A DNA stretch of 5,007 bases. Source: an uncultured Prevotellaceae bacterium (lineage in GTDB: Bacteria > Bacteroidota > Bacteroidia > Bacteroidales > Muribaculaceae). The notes beneath the pieces were generated by a model. That model was not told the DNA's origin and searched no databases. It saw only the letters and a program-made list of their open reading frames with translations. Location of the stretch: contig CALBLR010000409.1 of the NCBI GenBank assembly GCA_937896015.1, positions 1-5,007 on the forward strand, in the 5' to 3' direction. The position numbers and the translations under genes were made by a program. This document shows, piece by piece, positions 4,953 through 5,007 of this stretch; position 1 is the first letter of the stretch, and every line of letters starts with the position of its first letter.

Positions 4953-5007
4953 GGTGTGTTAGTTCAGCTGGTTAGAATACATGCCTGTCACGCATGGGGT
5001 CACGGGT
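4953..5007 (+). tRNA. tRNA-Asp (anticodon GTC), 3' part cut off by window end
   Basis: Fifty-five nt are present. The 5' acceptor strand is GGTGTGT (4953-4959). The D arm GTTC...GAAT (4962-4965 with 4975-4978) encloses AGCTGGTTA. The anticodon stem CATGC/GCATG is perfect (4980-4984, 4992-4996) around loop CTGTCAC, with anticodon GTC at 4987-4989. The variable loop GGGTC and the first T-stem strand ACGGG follow. The rest of the T arm and the 3' acceptor strand lie outside. It delivers aspartate to GAC/GAU codons. Confidence 0.95.

Noticed and set aside
4953..5007. tRNA-Asp as an integration site for a mobile element
   Set aside because: The gene's 3' end, where integration would occur, is outside the window. 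No integrase, direct repeat or composition shift is visible on the side that can be read.

Overview
The window looks like ordinary chromosome from a member of the Bacteroidota, most likely order Bacteroidales (Muribaculaceae- or Prevotella-like; the family is a guess). Three things point there. Four promoters match the Bacteroides-type -7 motif TAnnTTTG, two of them with a TTTG box exactly 19 nt upstream. Protein starts lack Shine-Dalgarno sequences and lie behind A-rich leaders. The large enzyme is a NagB/PIG-L fusion typical of this phylum. Coding DNA is GC-rich and the spacers are strikingly AT-rich.

Layout, right to left along the minus strand, which carries every protein gene. An AMP-forming acyl-CoA ligase (3060-4718) has its own promoter and a 3' inverted repeat. 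A 251-nt AT-rich spacer follows, then a tiny Ala/Asp/Ser-repeat lipoprotein (2599-2808) with its own promoter and a strong intrinsic terminator. A 310-nt spacer holds that terminator, a perfect inverted repeat, a promoter and a GC-rich structured leader. The leader belongs to the 665-aa NagB-like/PIG-L fusion protein (291-2288). Sixty nt further on, probably in the same transcript, begins a gene truncated by the window edge (1-230) whose N-terminus looks like the winged helix of ribonuclease R. At the right edge the only plus-strand gene, tRNA-Asp(GTC), starts at 4953 behind a consensus promoter and runs off the window.

The genes do not form an obvious single pathway. They are separate transcription units, apart from the probable nagB-like/rnr pair. 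The most notable point is that the NagB-like half of the fusion has lost nearly every catalytic and phosphate-binding residue of glucosamine-6-phosphate deaminase, while the PIG-L half keeps its metal-binding histidines and aspartates. This suggests a deacetylase with a pseudoenzyme domain. Its leader also contains hairpins and a possible 39-codon basic leader peptide whose stop overlaps the start codon. I see no mobile element, CRISPR array or defence system, and no convincing new multi-gene system.
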